From M3007 sp039804245 (GTDB lineage Bacteria; Bacteroidota; Bacteroidia; Chitinophagales; Saprospiraceae), in the NCBI GenBank assembly GCA_039804245.1, contig JBDLWO010000039.1, forward strand, positions 1 through 41,756: DNA of 41,756 nt. The letters run 5' to 3'. A model generated the notes under the pieces. It ran no database searches, was not told where the DNA came from, and worked only from the letters and a program-made list of their open reading frames with translations. Shown piece after piece: positions 33,072 through 41,561 of this stretch (position 1 is its first letter; each line of letters opens with the position of its first letter). Both the position numbers and the translations under genes were made by a program.

Positions 33072-35960
33072 ATGCAACGACTTTCTTCCTTTCCCGCCCT
33101 CCTTGCTGTTCTTTTTCTGACTGTCTTTCATTCCGTTCAGGCACAGCCCTCTCCCACCCCGGCCGATCAGCGGCTGAAAGGATTTGATACCCGAAATTCA
33201 CTGCGCCAGGCATCCCTGTTGTCAGAAATTGAGCCTGTCAGTATTGGTCCGTCTGTGTTTTCGTGCAGGGTAACCGATCTGGATGTCAATCCGGCCGACC
33301 CCACCGAAATGTACGTGGCATATGCATCAGGAGGATTGTGGCATTCCAGAAACAACGGAATACGTTTCGAGCCGCTTTTCGACCATGAAGCGAGTATGAC
33401 CATCGGTGATATTGCCGTTAACTGGCAGAATAACATCATCTGGGTGGGAACCGGAGAGGCCAACAGCAGTCGCTCATCCTATGCCGGAACAGGTATGTAC
33501 CGCAGTTCCGACGGCGGAAAAACCTGGGAGCACCGCGGACTGCCGGAAAGTCACCATATCGCCCGTATTGTACTCCACCCCTCCGATCCGAACACACTCT
33601 GGGTGGCAGTACTGGGCAAACTGTATTCCGCTTCACCTGAAAGAGGGGTTTATAAAACCACAGATGGTGGTAAAACATGGCAAAAAACACTGTTTGTGGG
33701 TGAAAATAGCGGAGCAATTGATCTGGTAACTGATCCGAACGATCCCAATACATTATATGCAGCCACCTGGGAGCGCACGCGAAGAGCCTGGCATTTCGAG
33801 GGCGCCGGCTCAGGATCCGGAATATGGAAGAGCACAGACGGCGGAAATACCTGGACAGCCACAGGTCAGAAAGGTTTCCCGCTGGGACCAAAAGCCGGAA
33901 GGATAGGTCTTGCAGCAGGTAAAAAGAACGGAAAAACCGTACTCTATGCCTTTATTGACAATCAGAACCCCAAGGCAAAGAAAGACGACAAAAAAGAGGA
34001 GGGCCTTGCCAAAGATCAACTCCGAAATATGTCCAAAGATGATTTCCTGAAACTGGCGGATGAAAAAATTGAAACCTACCTGAAAGACAACCGGTTCCCG
34101 GAGGAATATTCTGTCAAAAAAGTGAAGGAGCTTGTTTCAAAAGACAAGATCAGGCCCGCTGCGCTGGTAGAGTATCTGGAAGATGCCAACCAGCAACTGT
34201 TTGAAACAGACTACACGGGCGCTGAACTGTACAGAAGCGACGATGGCGGTGCATCCTGGAAAAAAACACACGAAGAGGCCCTGGAACAGATGTTCTTCAC
34301 CTACGGATACTATTTCGCCAACGTACGGTGCATGAACGATGATGCAGATCAGGTCTATCTCATTGGCTTCTATATAGTTCGCTCTGAAGACGGTGGAAAA
34401 ACCTGGAAAAACATCAATGGCGACAATGTGCATGTTGACCATCATGCACTTTGGCTTAATCCGGCCCGACCTGGTCATATTATCAACGGCAATGATGGAG
34501 GTGTCAATATCTCCTGGGACAACGGCGCCTCCTGGATGAAATGCAATAACCCGCCGGTCGGACAGTTTTACGCGGTGACAACCGACCGTGCGGAGCCATT
34601 CAATGTTTACGGCGGAGCACAGGATAACGGCGTCTGGACGGGCCCCTCCACTTACAAGACATCCGATGAATGGCATCAGACAGGAGCATACCCCTACAGG
34701 GAACTGATAGGTGGAGACGGTATGCAGATTCAGGTCGACTTCCGGGATAACAATACATTATATACCGGATATCAGTTTGGCAATTATTACCGAATGGACA
34801 GAAAAGCAGAAGATGCCAAACGAATAACACCTCAGCACGAACTGGGCGAACGTCCGCTGCGTTTCAACTGGCAAACACCCATTCACCTGAGCCGCCACCA
34901 GCAGGACGTACTGTATCTTGGTGCGAACAAAGTATATCGTTCGTTCAACAGGGGCGACAAGTGGGAAGCCATCTCCGGAGATCTGACCAAAGGTGGCAAA
35001 CCGGGCAATGTACCCTACGGAACACTCACATCGGTACATGAAAGTCCGCTCAAATTCGGCCTGTTATATGCTGCTTCTGACGACGGACTCATACATGTTA
35101 CCCGCGACGGAGGTGAAACATGGACACGCATATCAGACAATCTGCCCCGGGACCTTTGGGTTTCGCGTGTGCAGGCGTCGGCACACGAGCGCGGGCGCGT
35201 GTATGCAAGTCTGAACGGTTATCGCCAGGACGACTTCAGTGCATACCTGTATATGTCAGATAATTACGGACAGACCTGGAAGCAGATTGGAACCACCCTT
35301 CCTGCAGAGCCCATCAATGTCGTGAAAGAAGACGATAGCAATAGCAACATCATTTACGTTGGGACCGACCACAATATATACGTGTCACTCGACCGTGGAG
35401 AAACATTCAATACCCTGAGTGATACATTTCCTGATGTAGCGGTACATGACCTCGACGTACATCCGTCGGGTACACTCGTTATTGGCACACACGGTCGCTC
35501 CATGTACACAGCAGATATCAGGCATGTAAGAGCCCTTACACCGGAAGTACTTGCTTCGGGCCTGCATGTAATGGACATTCCGAAAAGAAAGTACAGCAAC
35601 AGATGGGGGAAAAAACCTGCTTATGAGACAGCCAAAGACCCGGAATTGCCTGTCTGGATTTATTGTAACACGCCCGGAAATGTTAACTGGACGATAATGA
35701 TGAAAGAAAACGACCTTGTTCTGAACGCTGGGACAAAAAAAATCGTTAAAGGATTAAACTGCCTGAAGTACGACCTGTCTGTGGAAAACAAGGCACAGAA
35801 AGGATATTGCGAAAAACTGCAGGCGGCACAGAAAGATCCGAAAAAACCGCTGGAACTCGAAAAGGCAGATACCGGGAAGATTTACCTCAGGAAAGGCGCC
35901 TACCGGTTAGTGGCAGAGAAAGACGGCAACCGGGTTGAAAAAGATTTTTTAATCGATTAA
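33072..35960 (+). CDS. Secreted VPS10/sortilin-like Asp-box beta-propeller protein
   Basis: A 962-residue protein with a signal peptide (LLAVLFLTVFHSVQAQ). Asp-box motifs of the S/T-x-D-G-G-x-T-W type occur at about 145, 196, 254, 389 and 438, with later ones (TRDGGETW), marking a large sortilin-like propeller. A Lys/Glu-rich helical insertion of about 80 residues (298-377) interrupts it. The C-terminal region (from about 830) is beta-rich and may be a sorting or binding domain. Such proteins are annotated as glycosyl hydrolases, but no glycosidase active site is recognised. ATG 33072 starts at the signal peptide; TATCTTGG (33048-33055) is a one-mismatch promoter box. Confidence 0.87.
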   Translation: MQRLSSFPALLAVLFLTVFHSVQAQPSPTPADQRLKGFDTRNSLRQASLLSEIEPVSIGPSVFSCRVTDLDVNPADPTEMYVAYASGGLWHSRNNGIRFEPLFDHEASMTIGDIAVNWQNNIIWVGTGEANSSRSSYAGTGMYRSSDGGKTWEHRGLPESHHIARIVLHPSDPNTLWVAVLGKLYSASPERGVYKTTDGGKTWQKTLFVGENSGAIDLVTDPNDPNTLYAATWERTRRAWHFEGAGSGSGIWKSTDGGNTWTATGQKGFPLGPKAGRIGLAAGKKNGKTVLYAFIDNQNPKAKKDDKKEEGLAKDQLRNMSKDDFLKLADEKIETYLKDNRFPEEYSVKKVKELVSKDKIRPAALVEYLEDANQQLFETDYTGAELYRSDDGGASWKKTHEEALEQMFFTYGYYFANVRCMNDDADQVYLIGFYIVRSEDGGKTWKNINGDNVHVDHHALWLNPARPGHIINGNDGGVNISWDNGASWMKCNNPPVGQFYAVTTDRAEPFNVYGGAQDNGVWTGPSTYKTSDEWHQTGAYPYRELIGGDGMQIQVDFRDNNTLYTGYQFGNYYRMDRKAEDAKRITPQHELGERPLRFNWQTPIHLSRHQQDVLYLGANKVYRSFNRGDKWEAISGDLTKGGKPGNVPYGTLTSVHESPLKFGLLYAASDDGLIHVTRDGGETWTRISDNLPRDLWVSRVQASAHERGRVYASLNGYRQDDFSAYLYMSDNYGQTWKQIGTTLPAEPINVVKEDDSNSNIIYVGTDHNIYVSLDRGETFNTLSDTFPDVAVHDLDVHPSGTLVIGTHGRSMYTADIRHVRALTPEVLASGLHVMDIPKRKYSNRWGKKPAYETAKDPELPVWIYCNTPGNVNWTIMMKENDLVLNAGTKKIVKGLNCLKYDLSVENKAQKGYCEKLQAAQKDPKKPLELEKADTGKIYLRKGAYRLVAEKDGNRVEKDFLID

Positions 35961-35999
35961 CAGCTTGATCAGTACTCTCTCGCCGAGTCAAAAATGGCT

Positions 36000-36007
36000 T
36001 ATTTTTG
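36000..36007 (+). promoter_or_regulatory. -7 promoter element for the lipoprotein-kynU pair
   Basis: TATTTTTG followed by CCGG matches TAnnTTTG, giving a leader of about 77 bases before ATG 36091. No TTG at normal -33 spacing. Confidence 0.5.
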
Positions 36008-36090
36008 CCGGTGGCAGAAGATCCGGAACAGGCTCTGAAAAATCCGCTTGATCTTCGCACAGGAATTCAAAACTAAAACGCAAAACATAC

Positions 36091-36858
36091 ATGCTTAAAA
36101 CAAAGAATTTTATCATGCCGGCGCTTCTTCTCGCCGTTTCCATGCTGACTGGCTGCCTGCATATCATTGAAGAAGTAACACTTTCATCCAGTGGCAGCGG
36201 CACCTACCAGATGGTGGTTGACATGAGCGAGTTGAAGGGTATGATGGATATGATGAAAGGAATGGGAGAAAATATGCCTTCTGAAAATTCAGACTCTACT
36301 ACAATCGGTGGAGAAGGCGATTATACCCCTCCTGCTGCCGGGGAAGACGAAAATCCGATGGGTAATATTGGAGAGGAGTTCAGCGGAGTAGCCAGTTCAC
36401 TGGATGGTATTCCCGGTATTTCAAATGTTATAGCCATCAATGATACGGCAGCCTACAAATTCGGTTACACATTTGAATTTGCTGACATCAGTGCGCTCAA
36501 CAGGGCTCTCAAGGTGATTGGCAAGGAAAAGTACGACACCAAAACCGAAGAGACATTCCGCCTCAGCGGCAAAAACTTCGAACGCCTCGGAGTGGGTGAC
36601 CTGGGCGGAGAAATCAAAAAGACACTCAGCGAATCGGATGAAGTAGATGAGAGCCAGATGGACATGATGAAAATGTTCTTTGCCGATATGAGCTACCAGC
36701 AGATTTACCGTTTCACGGACCGTAAAATCAAAAAGACTGACAACAAGCTCGGCGAACTCTCTGAAAATGATCACACACTTACCGTGACGCTCAAGCCCTT
36801 CAATGAAGAGCAGATGAAACAGAAACCAAGCGTTGCCACAAAAATCAAGTTGCACTAA
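36091..36858 (+). CDS. Hypothetical lipoprotein
   Basis: A 255-residue predicted lipoprotein with lipobox LTGC (Cys22), then EEVTLSSSGSGTYQMVVDMS. A Met/Gly/Glu-rich low-complexity region (MKGMGENMPSENSDS, to about residue 95) precedes a folded-looking region with YKFGYTFEFADISALNRALK and IYRFTDRKIKKTDN. Secretion and lipidation are well supported; the family and role are not recognised. It is ten bases upstream of kynureninase and probably cotranscribed, though no functional link is evident. Confidence 0.75.
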   Translation: MLKTKNFIMPALLLAVSMLTGCLHIIEEVTLSSSGSGTYQMVVDMSELKGMMDMMKGMGENMPSENSDSTTIGGEGDYTPPAAGEDENPMGNIGEEFSGVASSLDGIPGISNVIAINDTAAYKFGYTFEFADISALNRALKVIGKEKYDTKTEETFRLSGKNFERLGVGDLGGEIKKTLSESDEVDESQMDMMKMFFADMSYQQIYRFTDRKIKKTDNKLGELSENDHTLTVTLKPFNEEQMKQKPSVATKIKLH

Positions 36859-36868
36859 AGTCGGGTAA

Positions 36869-38128
36869 GTGACCAGTCATTTCGAACCATCAATTGATTT
36901 TGCACACAAACTGGATCAGGAAGACCCTTTGCGATCCTTCCGTGAAAAGTTTGTATTTCCACAGCACAACGGCGAGCCGGTACTGTATTTCTGTGGAAAC
37001 TCTCTCGGACTTCAGCCGCATTCAGTCAGGGAAGCCATCAACGCTGAACTGGACCATTGGGGAGAACACGCCGTGGAAGGGCATTTCAGAGGTGAAAAAC
37101 CCTGGATGCATTACCATAAATTCCTGACTGAAGCTACTGCCAGGCTTGTAGGGGCACTCCCTCACGAGGTAGTTGTGATGAACACGCTGAGTGTCAATCT
37201 GCACCTCATGATGGTGTCGTTTTACCGGCCCACCGGGAAGCGATACAAAATCATCATGGAGGCAGGCGCCTTCCCGAGTGATCAGTATGCTGTCGAGTCG
37301 CAGGTAAAATTTCACGGATATTCTCCCGCGGATGCCATTATTGAAGTTTCACCGCTCGCTGGTGAAGAAACACTTCGCACAGCGGATATACTGGAAACCA
37401 TCGCTCAACATGGCGACGAAACGGCTCTGGTACTCTTTTCCGGTGTACAGTATTACACGGGTCAGTTTTTTGATCTGAAATCCATTACAGAAGCTGCGCA
37501 CCGGGTTGGTGCTTACGCCGGATTTGATCTGGCCCATGCTGCCGGCAACCTTCCGCTGGAGTTGCACCAGTGGGGGCCGGATTTTGCTGTCTGGTGCAGC
37601 TATAAATATCTCAACTCGGGTCCGGGCGGTCCCTCGGGAGTTTTTGTACACGAGCGCCACGCTGACTCCCCTGAATTGCCGCGTTTTGCCGGATGGTGGG
37701 GGCACGATGAAGGCTCGCGCTTCAGGATGGAAAAAGGATTTCGACCCATGCACGGTGCTGCCGGCTGGCAACTCAGCAATGCGCAGATTTTCTCCTTTGC
37801 GGCACACCTGGCCAGTCTGAAAATATTCGATGAAGCGGGAATGAACAGACTCAGGGAAAAAAGTCTGAAGCTGACCACCTATCTCGAATACATACTTGTG
37901 AAAGCAAGAGAGAGCGGACTTGAATACAGCATCATCACGCCGGAAGACAGCGGATCCAGAGGTTGCCAGTTATCGTTACTCACAGGTCCCGGTGGCCGGG
38001 CACTGTTTGACCGCTTGACCGCACAGGGTGTAGTGACAGACTGGCGGGAGCCAAACGTAATAAGATTTGCCCCGGTTCCGTTATACAACAGTTTCACAGA
38101 TATCTGGAAACTCGGACAATTTTTGTAA
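36869..38128 (+). CDS. kynU: Kynureninase
   Basis: A 419-residue fold-type I PLP enzyme that cleaves kynurenine or 3-hydroxykynurenine to anthranilate or 3-hydroxyanthranilate plus alanine. It has YFCGNSLGLQP near the N-terminus, FDLAHAAGN (Asp220, His223) and WCSYKYLNSGPG with the Schiff-base Lys246, then FRPMHGAAGWQLSN. GTG 36869 is the first possible start because TAA lies directly before it and the next ATG would remove the conserved N-terminus. No other tryptophan-catabolism gene is in the window. Length is normal. Confidence 0.96.
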   Translation: MTSHFEPSIDFAHKLDQEDPLRSFREKFVFPQHNGEPVLYFCGNSLGLQPHSVREAINAELDHWGEHAVEGHFRGEKPWMHYHKFLTEATARLVGALPHEVVVMNTLSVNLHLMMVSFYRPTGKRYKIIMEAGAFPSDQYAVESQVKFHGYSPADAIIEVSPLAGEETLRTADILETIAQHGDETALVLFSGVQYYTGQFFDLKSITEAAHRVGAYAGFDLAHAAGNLPLELHQWGPDFAVWCSYKYLNSGPGGPSGVFVHERHADSPELPRFAGWWGHDEGSRFRMEKGFRPMHGAAGWQLSNAQIFSFAAHLASLKIFDEAGMNRLREKSLKLTTYLEYILVKARESGLEYSIITPEDSGSRGCQLSLLTGPGGRALFDRLTAQGVVTDWREPNVIRFAPVPLYNSFTDIWKLGQFL

Positions 38129-38153
38129 TATGATTTCAGAGTTCGTAACATTG
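38122..38153 (+). promoter_or_regulatory. Promoter for the tandem CotH genes
   Basis: TTTG (38122-38125), a 20-base spacer and TAACATTG (38146-38153; one mismatch to TAnnTTTG) overlap the end of kynU. Start would be near 38160, with a leader of about 35 bases. Confidence 0.5.
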
Positions 38154-38194
38154 CGCCCTGATAACCCACTCTCAACATGCCTAAGCCATTGAAC

Positions 38195-39802
38195 ATGAAA
38201 TATAGTCTGTTACTCATCCTGTCGTTCATTTCACTGCCATTGTATTCACAGTCCGGGCGTCAGCTTTTCGACAGCAAAACAGTCGGAGAGATAAAAATCA
38301 GGATAGACTCCCGCAACTGGTCTGATCAGCTTGACTCCATGCGTATTTACGGTGGCGGGCTGATGGATGCAACCGTAACCATAGACGGGAAAACCTATCA
38401 GGGTGCAGGAATTAGATTCAGAGGCGACAAATCCTATGCTACAGGGCTGAAGCGAAATCCATTTCAGATCAAGCTTGACTACAAAAATCCCGACCAGAAA
38501 CACCAGGGGTACGGCACAGTCAAGCTGTCTGCAGCAGTTCGCGACCCCAGTATGATCAGAGAAGCACTTTTCCATGAGATAGCAGCGAAATATATGCCCG
38601 GCTCAAAAACCAGCTTCACCAAACTCTACATCAACGACGAATACATAGGAATTTTTGTCAATGTGGAAAGCATTGAAAAGCAAATGCTTGAGCGAAACTT
38701 TGGCGGTTCGGGAGGATCAGTTTTCAAGGCGGGGGTTGACAGCAGGCCGACCAACCTTCCTGCTTCGTGCAAATTGAATATTTTCGGTTCACTGGAGTAC
38801 GAGACCAGTACAGATTGCTATAAAGGAAACTTTGAGGGGAATACCGGCGCCGACTGGAATGAGCTGCAGGAAATGACACGCCTGCTTTCGCAGGGATCGA
38901 AGGAGGTTGAAAAGGTACTGGACACTGACCGCGCCCTGTGGATGCTGGCACTCAACAACGTCATGGTAAACCTGAACAGTTATTCTGGTAATCACAGCGT
39001 GAATTATTACCTGTACAAGGATGGCAACGGAAAATTCCAGCCAATTCTATGGGATCTCAATCTCGCTTTCGGGAGTTACAAAAATACGGGTGAAGGAAGT
39101 GATCTGGAACTGAATCAGTTACAGGAACTGGATCCTCTGTTGCATGCAGACAATCCTTACAAACCCCTGATCAGCCAGTTGCTGAAAGACCCCTTCTATA
39201 AAAAGGTATATCTGGCTCATATCAGGCAAATCAATGAGGAGAACTTCCTGAATGGCACTTACGAGAAGCGGTCGGCCGAGTTACAGGGAATGATTGTGGT
39301 GCCGCTCAGTGAAGACAAATACAAAACCTACAGTCTCGACGATTTTCAGGCCAGTCTGCGCGCTACAATCGGTAAAAAGAGCAAGATACCCGGTATCATT
39401 GAGTTGATGTCGAAGAGAAGCAAATATCTGAAAAACCACCCTGAGCTCACTACCCTGCCCTCCTCCGTTTCAGAAGTAAAAGTGCTGGGACGGGCCAAAT
39501 TCGAGAATCAGCCTGTCAATACATTCAACATAACGGCCCGCGCCGATCGTTTTCCAAAGCGGATGCTCGTTTACTACCGTTTCGACCATAATCAGCCATT
39601 CAGCATGATACCCATGAGTGAAGATAATACAGGAGGATTGCCTTCGGGCGTAAAGGGGTTCTCGGCCAGTATTGAAGCAAAGGGGCCTGATACTGAAATG
39701 GAGTACTACCTGGTGGCTGAAAATGCCGGCTCGGTCAACTTTGCCCCTGCAGCCTACACGCGCGAGCCGTACAAGGTAAAACTCAGTGACTTGAATAAAT
39801 AA
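38195..39802 (+). CDS. CotH kinase-family secreted protein (copy 1)
   Basis: A 535-residue protein with a signal peptide (ILSFISLPLYSQ). The CotH fold has IRFRGDKSYATGLKRNPFQI with KLDYKN (early Lys/Arg cluster), SMIREALFHEIAAKYMPGS, LYINDEYIGIFVNVESIEKQ, LALNNVMVNLNSYSGNHSVN and ILWDLNLAFGSY (metal/nucleotide site). The C-terminal about 100 residues look like an Ig-like beta domain. CotH of Bacillus is an atypical protein kinase of spore coat; exported Bacteroidota members have unproven substrates. The second acidic residue after Trp-Asp is Asn here. ATG 38195 is preferred over 38177. Confidence 0.85.
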   Translation: MKYSLLLILSFISLPLYSQSGRQLFDSKTVGEIKIRIDSRNWSDQLDSMRIYGGGLMDATVTIDGKTYQGAGIRFRGDKSYATGLKRNPFQIKLDYKNPDQKHQGYGTVKLSAAVRDPSMIREALFHEIAAKYMPGSKTSFTKLYINDEYIGIFVNVESIEKQMLERNFGGSGGSVFKAGVDSRPTNLPASCKLNIFGSLEYETSTDCYKGNFEGNTGADWNELQEMTRLLSQGSKEVEKVLDTDRALWMLALNNVMVNLNSYSGNHSVNYYLYKDGNGKFQPILWDLNLAFGSYKNTGEGSDLELNQLQELDPLLHADNPYKPLISQLLKDPFYKKVYLAHIRQINEENFLNGTYEKRSAELQGMIVVPLSEDKYKTYSLDDFQASLRATIGKKSKIPGIIELMSKRSKYLKNHPELTTLPSSVSEVKVLGRAKFENQPVNTFNITARADRFPKRMLVYYRFDHNQPFSMIPMSEDNTGGLPSGVKGFSASIEAKGPDTEMEYYLVAENAGSVNFAPAAYTREPYKVKLSDLNK

Positions 39803-39821
39803 AAGCGATATTCAGCTTCAG

Positions 39822-41399
39822 ATGAAAAATACAGCATTTCTCTTTTTTCTGCTCCTTTCTTTCCGTTTGAGTGCACAGGATTTCTATGGCCCCGGGGTGC
39901 AGGAGGTAAAGATCGGACTTCCTTACCAGCGCTGGGATCAGCAGCTCGACTCACTGAAAAAAGCCAATCCCGATGCCAGGGCACACGGAATCGTTTGGAT
40001 CAATGGTCTTAAGCTGGACAGTGTGGGTGTCAGATACAAGGGCAACAGTTCCTACTTCAAAACCAGGAAGGATACCTACAAAAAACTGCCGCTCAACATC
40101 AAACTTGACTATAAAAAACGCAATCAGCAGTTGAAAGGTGGATACCGGGCGATCAAACTGTCGAACGGTTTTCTGGATCCGAGTTTCGTGCGAGAACCAC
40201 TGGGTTATGAAGTAGCCAGAAAGTACATGCCTGCTCCGCTGTGTAATTTCGCCAATGTCTATATCAATAACAAGTATTACGGTCTGTACGTCAATTCTGA
40301 ATCAGTTGATGCAAATTTCATCAGCAAGCACTTTGGCACCACCACGGGCGATATTGTCAAATGCGACCCTGACAACTGGAAAAAAACAAGAAGTCAGAAC
40401 GGCTGTCCCAAAGGCGAAAATGCCTCCCTTGTTTACCTGAACGAGAGCCCGGGCTGCTATGAGGCATTCTATGAGGTGGAAAATGAACGTGCGTGGAAAC
40501 CATTGCTTAATCTGATCCGGGTACTCAACAGAACACCCGACCAGATTGAAACAGTTCTGGATGTTGATCAGACACTCTGGATGCTGGCATTCAATAATGT
40601 AATGGTCAACCTCGACAGTTACAACGGATCACTCTCTCACAACTACTATTTGTGGTTCGATACTACAGGCGTGGCTCACCCTATCGTCTGGGACCTCAAT
40701 ATGTGCTTTGGCGGATGGCGGCGCAACTTTGCCTTCGAGGAAATGAAAGACGACGAACTCGTCAAATATCAGCCGCTTACCGAAGTTGACAACGTGAAAA
40801 GGCCGCTCATTTCAAAAATACTGCGCAACTCCACCTACAGGAAGATCTACCTCGCCCATGTGCGCACTATCACAAACGACTGGCTGACGAATAATCAGTT
40901 GTTTACCCGTGCACAGGCGCTGCAAAAGGAAATTGAACCCTGGGTAAAGGCCGATACCCTCAAGCTCTACAGTCACAAAGATTTCACCAACGCACTCGAC
41001 AGCACCCTCACATTCGCACCCGATCACCTGATTGGTCTGCGTCAGCTCATGGCCAAACGAACCGAATGGCTGGCCAAACACCCTTTGCTCAACAAACCCC
41101 AGCCGGTTATTGCTGAAGTGAAACATGTAAAGGAGGGCGAAAAGCTCAAAATAACTGCCAGACTCACAGGTGCGTCCAGGGGGGGTACACTCTATTTCCG
41201 CAGGGACAAAAGTTTTGCCTTCTCGCATATCCCAATGACCGACGACGGCGTCAATGGCGATATGAAAGCAGGAGATGGCGTATACACCGCAGTAATCGAA
41301 AAATCGAAGGTCAAACACTACTATGTGGCCGCCGAGAATGAAGAAGCCGCAGCTGTCTTTCCGGAACGCGCATCTTACGAGTTTCTGAAGGCAGAATAA
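39822..41399 (+). CDS. CotH kinase-family secreted protein (copy 2)
   Basis: A 525-residue paralogue of the preceding gene, 19 bases downstream and likely cotranscribed. It has a signal peptide (FLFFLLLSFRLSAQ), VGVRYKGNSSYFKTRKDTYK, FVREPLGYEVARKYMPAPLC, VYINNKYYGLYVNSESVD, LAFNNVMVNLDSYNGSLSHN and IVWDLNMCFGGW. The C-terminal domain ends with DDGVNGDMKAGDGVYTA, a beta-domain calcium-loop-like turn. It shares the Trp-Asp-Leu-Asn variation with copy 1. Duplicated CotH genes suggest paralogues acting on different or paired envelope targets. Confidence 0.85.
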   Translation: MKNTAFLFFLLLSFRLSAQDFYGPGVQEVKIGLPYQRWDQQLDSLKKANPDARAHGIVWINGLKLDSVGVRYKGNSSYFKTRKDTYKKLPLNIKLDYKKRNQQLKGGYRAIKLSNGFLDPSFVREPLGYEVARKYMPAPLCNFANVYINNKYYGLYVNSESVDANFISKHFGTTTGDIVKCDPDNWKKTRSQNGCPKGENASLVYLNESPGCYEAFYEVENERAWKPLLNLIRVLNRTPDQIETVLDVDQTLWMLAFNNVMVNLDSYNGSLSHNYYLWFDTTGVAHPIVWDLNMCFGGWRRNFAFEEMKDDELVKYQPLTEVDNVKRPLISKILRNSTYRKIYLAHVRTITNDWLTNNQLFTRAQALQKEIEPWVKADTLKLYSHKDFTNALDSTLTFAPDHLIGLRQLMAKRTEWLAKHPLLNKPQPVIAEVKHVKEGEKLKITARLTGASRGGTLYFRRDKSFAFSHIPMTDDGVNGDMKAGDGVYTAVIEKSKVKHYYVAAENEEAAAVFPERASYEFLKAE

Positions 41400-41411
41400 C
41401 AGAAATAAAAT

Positions 41412-41426
41412 TATCTTTGCGCTCCG
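41412..41426 (+). promoter_or_regulatory. Promoter element for tRNA-Leu
   Basis: TATCTTTG (41412-41419) followed by CGCTCCG is identical over 15 bases to the rpmI promoter at 4710-4724. It lies 12 bases upstream of the tRNA 5' end. The -33 region, inside the CotH gene end, is weak. Confidence 0.65.
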
Positions 41427-41431
41427 AATTG

Positions 41432-41516
41432 GCCCGGGTGGTGAAATGGTAGACACGAGGGACTTAAAATCCCTTGACCCTCAAAGGTCGTGCAGGTTCG
41501 AGTCCTGTTCCGGGCA
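41432..41516 (+). tRNA. tRNA-Leu (anticodon UAA)
   Basis: An 85-base class II tRNA. The acceptor stem is GCCCGGG with TCCGGGC (last pair G-U), the anticodon stem AGGGA/TCCCT encloses loop CTTAAAA with anticodon TAA reading UUA, the long variable arm pairs GACC with GGTC, and the T arm is CAGG-TTCGAGT-CCTG. Discriminator A73 fits leucine. Only CC follows A73 before GG, so the CCA end must be completed enzymatically. Confidence 0.97.
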
Positions 41517-41521
41517 CCGGC

Positions 41522-41556
41522 AAGGGGATACTGGCATCATGCCGGTATCCCCTTTT
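41522..41556 (+). terminator. Terminator after tRNA-Leu
   Basis: A 15-bp stem with one T-G pair (AAGGGGATACTGGCA with TGCCGGTATCCCCTT, three-base loop) ends in TTTT, six bases after the tRNA. Confidence 0.85.
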
Positions 41557-41561
41557 CCATA

